A DNA stretch of 64,000 nucleotides from an uncultured Alistipes sp. (lineage in GTDB: Bacteria; Bacteroidota; Bacteroidia; Bacteroidales; Rikenellaceae), in assembly GCF_910580175.1 (NCBI RefSeq), contig NZ_CAJTXD010000002.1, forward strand, positions 372,001 to 436,000, in the 5' to 3' direction. A model generated the notes under the pieces. It ran no database searches. It saw nothing but the letters and a program-made list of their open reading frames with translations, and was not told where the DNA came from. Each line of letters opens with the position of its first letter. Positions within the stretch are counted from its first letter, which is position 1. This document shows, one piece after another, positions 60,901 through 64,000 of this stretch. The translations under genes and the position numbers were made by a program.

Positions 60901-63900
60901 TCAATATATGGTTTGATATTCCTTGAAAATAACATCGCTAACATATTTACGAGCCGGACGCTCCGTGGAAATCTGCGCATCCTTGAAACGGCGGGTGACG
61001 TAAGTCAATATGTTTTTGGTAAAATAAGCCGGAGTTTCGACAATCGCTTCGTTGTGGAAGAATGCATCGTCTACATCTTCTTTTATAAGCAGCAAGACAG
61101 CCGTCACCTGCTCTTTCTTTTTTGTCCAAGCGTAGGTGCGAGGTTCGGTATGTTCCCGTTCTTCTCTGTTCGCCTGTTCGGTCAACCGTTTTTCGATACG
61201 CACGAACTTGGGATCTCCATTATAGGCGATCGCCCGCAACGCATCGCGTTCGTTCATTTGGCGAATGCGTTTCAGTATGCCGTTAATGTTTTGGACGCGG
61301 TCATGCATATTAAATTCACCTTCCGATTCCATCTCTTTCTTCTTGAAAAGTGCGAGGAAGTCTGCGAGGATAGACCGATATTCCGGGTCATCGGGGTCAA
61401 CGCAAGCGTTCAATTGGTTCCGAGTGTGAGCCACCGATTGTCTATATTGCTCTTGAAGTTCGAGTTCCTCTTCCCCTTTCTTATAGAACGAGAAATGTAT
61501 GTTTTCCAATGCGGCATTCAGCAGTTGCTTCACACTTTCGCGGTCGTTCGAGTTCTGCTCATACGAGAGAAGGTCAAGGCGGTTGCGTGCCGCTTTGATA
61601 AGATTTGATATTTCGGGTATATCGACAATCTCTTTCGCTTCCGGACTTTCCTGTGAAATTAGCATATTCTGCATACTGCGCAGGATTTCCAAACTTTTAC
61701 TTACGGAACGGACTGTGGCAAGGTCGTCCACCAAATTGAGCTGGCGAGAAAAGATTTGAGGATTGGTCAAGTCGTAGTCTGCCAAAGTTACTTTAGCATC
61801 TGCGACATTTTTCATCGCCTCCTCAATGGTAACAAACAGCCTATCCATAGAAGAAGTGTTTTTTTGACCGACCTCTTTTTCAAGTTCTTCTTGATAGTCC
61901 TTATTTGTCTTGCTGTATTCTTCCTCGATATTGGCAAAATCCACGACATGCCCGAACTTCATAGCCTTGTACGGACGATTGACGCGCGTAAGCGTTTGCA
62001 GCAGATTATGTTCCTTGACCATACGGTGCAGGTACAATTTCTTCAATCGCGGAGCGTCAAAGCCTGTTTGCAGCATTTGAAACACGATCAGCAGATCGAC
62101 TTTTCCGTTTTTGAACAAATCAATCCATTTGGAACGGGTGGATTTATCGAAGCTGTCATAGAGGATAAGGGCAGCGCGATAACGCCCTTTTCGGGGTGAG
62201 GTCTTTTTGACCTCAATTTCGTTAGCCGAGATACTGCGGTAGATTATTTGTCCATCCTCGCCCGTATAATTGTCGAGTTCCGATTCATCGGCATAGTTTT
62301 CCAAAAACAGCCGATACATCATTATCGCTTGTTCTTTGCTGTTGCATACAGCAAGTACACCCAATGATGGGTCGGAATATTTGCTCCGGAACTCCTGCAA
62401 GTCGTTGATAATATAGTCGAGTAAAGGGTGTACGTAATTCTTATGGGCATAGACATCGACTTCTTTAACAGTTTGCTTTTTTACCCTTATGCTGTTAAGG
62501 GCTTCTTTCATTCTTATCTTAAAGTTTGACCCGATGTCTTCGCGTATGAGCCGGAGCGTGTAACCATCTGCAATAGAGGCGTTGTAATAATATGTGTGGA
62601 TGTAATCGCCGAAAATATCTTTGGTATTATATCCTTCGCCGATTATGGGTGTGCCCGTCAACGCTATTTTGATTGCATTCTCGTCGCTCGCAATCAAATT
62701 TTTCAAAAAACTGCCTTCTGGGTTATAATTACGGTGCGCCTCATCAATAAAATAAATGCGCTTCACCTTGACGTTATACGCATTTTTAGCGAGTGCCCGA
62801 CTGTCTTTGGAGAACTTTTGGATATTGATAACAGTTATTTCCAATCTGCCCTCTTGGTTTTGAGTAGTCACACCAGCCTTTATCAGATTGACAAAATCCT
62901 CTTTGCTTTGAACGGAATTGACTTTCAAACCTCTACGAGTAAACTCTTTTTGTGCCTGCTCCAAAAGATCGATACGATCTACAATAAAGAAGAACTGCGG
63001 GACTATGCCTTGGCGAGAATAATAATCGGTCAGGTATTTGACATTAAAATACGCAAGCGCAGTCTTGCCGCTGCCTTGAGTATGCCAAATAATACCTTTA
63101 CGTTCCTCTTTATCAAGGTGTCGTTCAATCGCTTTTGTCGCGAATACTTGCGGATAGCGCATAATATGCTTTTGCAATCCATTGGGATGGTCTACGTAAG
63201 CTATTCCGTAGCGCAAGAAGAAATAGAAACGCTCAAAACTGAACAAACTCTCACAAATGCGCTTGGTCGGTGTCTCGACTTTGCAATTCGTTTTGTACTC
63301 GCTATTGTTTTTATATTGAGGCACATTGTTGTCACGCAGCAATATCTCCTCGTCTTCGGGAGAAACAGTGTTATATCTTTTCTGAATAGGGAAACTATCT
63401 TGTCCTTCCTCTCGAAAGCAATTATAGAGGGTATCGGTTTTGCCGATAGTAGCGTAATAAGCTCCCTGTTTCAGTTGTTCGTCGTATTCCATATCGTTGC
63501 TGAATACCATAATTTGCGTGATATTCAGATAACGGCGGAAACAGGGATTGGCAAACCTTGCCTTCATACGGTTGCGCTCGGCATCGATTCCTTCATGATT
63601 GTTTTCCTTTTTCACTTCAATAAAAGCCAGAGGCAAGCCATTGACGAAAATGGTTATGTCGGGACGGAAGTTGTCGCTTGACAGATCGCCACAAGTCATT
63701 TCGGTTGCCACTTGGAACGTGTTGTTGCGAATGAAGTTCGTGGAAGAAGATAAGTCGATTATTTTGTTTGTGGTGTCAAGCAGCAATTCTTTATAAAACT
63801 GCCTGCCAAGATCGTCGTTGTTGAGCGACTTCTGAATACTATGAAGCATAACGTCTGCATCTTCTTGTGTAGACAGAGGATTCAGCCGCAAATAAGCTTC

Positions 63901-64000
63901 CGAAAATGGTTGTAGCAAGATGTTCGTAAGAGCATCGGATTCCGTTTTCGGAATTGTCACATACTTAGTGAACAGTCCCTTTTGAGATATGTATTTATAC
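60901..64000 (-). CDS. hsdR: Type I restriction endonuclease subunit HsdR, N-terminus cut by window edge
   Basis: The frame stays open from its stop at 60901 to the right edge, reading YKYISQKGLFTKYV before TIPKTESDAL, so the true start lies outside; a GTG at complement 63958-63960 is probably internal. More than 1,030 residues are visible. The PD-(D/E)XK nuclease is RPDITIFVNGLPLAFIEVKK; the translocase has TQGSGKTALAYFNVKYL (Walker A), IYFIDEAHRNYNPEG (Walker B) and later helicase motifs (LLQTLTRVNRPYK). It translocates and cuts unmethylated DNA. Confidence 0.94.
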   Translation of the reverse strand, partial: YKYISQKGLFTKYVTIPKTESDALTNILLQPFSEAYLRLNPLSTQEDADVMLHSIQKSLNNDDLGRQFYKELLLDTTNKIIDLSSSTNFIRNNTFQVATEMTCGDLSSDNFRPDITIFVNGLPLAFIEVKKENNHEGIDAERNRMKARFANPCFRRYLNITQIMVFSNDMEYDEQLKQGAYYATIGKTDTLYNCFREEGQDSFPIQKRYNTVSPEDEEILLRDNNVPQYKNNSEYKTNCKVETPTKRICESLFSFERFYFFLRYGIAYVDHPNGLQKHIMRYPQVFATKAIERHLDKEERKGIIWHTQGSGKTALAYFNVKYLTDYYSRQGIVPQFFFIVDRIDLLEQAQKEFTRRGLKVNSVQSKEDFVNLIKAGVTTQNQEGRLEITVINIQKFSKDSRALAKNAYNVKVKRIYFIDEAHRNYNPEGSFLKNLIASDENAIKIALTGTPIIGEGYNTKDIFGDYIHTYYYNASIADGYTLRLIREDIGSNFKIRMKEALNSIRVKKQTVKEVDVYAHKNYVHPLLDYIINDLQEFRSKYSDPSLGVLAVCNSKEQAIMMYRLFLENYADESELDNYTGEDGQIIYRSISANEIEVKKTSPRKGRYRAALILYDSFDKSTRSKWIDLFKNGKVDLLIVFQMLQTGFDAPRLKKLYLHRMVKEHNLLQTLTRVNRPYKAMKFGHVVDFANIEEEYSKTNKDYQEELEKEVGQKNTSSMDRLFVTIEEAMKNVADAKVTLADYDLTNPQIFSRQLNLVDDLATVRSVSKSLEILRSMQNMLISQESPEAKEIVDIPEISNLIKAARNRLDLLSYEQNSNDRESVKQLLNAALENIHFSFYKKGEEELELQEQYRQSVAHTRNQLNACVDPDDPEYRSILADFLALFKKKEMESEGEFNMHDRVQNINGILKRIRQMNERDALRAIAYNGDPKFVRIEKRLTEQANREEREHTEPRTYAWTKKKEQVTAVLLLIKEDVDDAFFHNEAIVETPAYFTKNILTYVTRRFKDAQISTERPARKYVSDVIFKEYQTIY

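Noticed and set aside
63958..63960. GTG as the start of hsdR
   Set aside because: The frame continues upstream to the window edge with HsdR-like residues (ISQKGLFTKYV), so the gene is cut by the edge.

Overview
The window looks like a chromosome segment from a high-GC member of the Bacteroidales, most likely Alistipes (Rikenellaceae). The evidence is the set of families present (GSCFA, DUF2851, NigD-like lipoprotein, HU-SPOR fusion, DUF4153, IntDOT-type integrases), many TAnnTTTG promoter boxes typical of Bacteroidota, weak Shine-Dalgarno signals, and GC-rich core genes. The genus is an inference.

Positions 1-44,100 are ordinary core genome in short operons: a U32 tRNA-hydroxylation-type protein, polyprenyl synthase, ROK sugar kinase, a polysaccharide export pair (SLBB outer-membrane protein plus Wzz-like protein), an alkaline-phosphatase-family/sufE/MIP18/DUF2851 operon, GSCFA, ispE, rpiB, typA, aroB, a short malic enzyme, ferredoxin-nitroreductase, ruvB, a NigD-like lipoprotein, tRNA-Arg(CCG), an XRE regulator with a dead S24 domain, ribE, an orphan histidine kinase, lgt, an HU-SPOR protein, GtrA, uvrB, dnaG, smpB, tsaB, rmuC, rpe, an ABC-F protein, rlmB, DUF4153, a DUF45 metalloprotease, a PepSY-like secreted protein, a GNAT/ROK-regulator pair and fabD.

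From about 44,170 to the right edge the window is an accessory island that becomes visibly AT-richer after 47,500. It starts with a palindrome-rich non-coding segment and two tandem tyrosine recombinases. Then come a RhuM-like fragment, a complete Gabija defence pair (gajA, gajB) behind an AAA/DUF4143 ATPase on the minus strand, and a decayed mobilisation module (oriT-like inverted repeat, MobC-like protein, relaxase missing). The last part is a type I restriction-modification locus, hsdR-hsdM-small membrane/coiled-coil gene-hsdS, read leftward; hsdR runs off the right edge.

The most interesting system is the hsdS end of that locus. Four copies of the 14-mer TAAATCAGAATTTA (54130+, 54841-, 57640+, 58300-) bracket interchangeable hsdS half-modules: two N-terminal and two C-terminal target-recognition modules, of which one of each is silent. 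Between them lie a tyrosine recombinase and a DUF1016 PD-(D/E)XK protein. The layout predicts a recombinase-driven inversion system that re-sorts DNA specificity. The silent C-terminal module is in frame with the recombinase with no stop between, so one predicted inversion would produce an HsdS-recombinase fusion protein. A different inversion would restore the normal HsdS stop.
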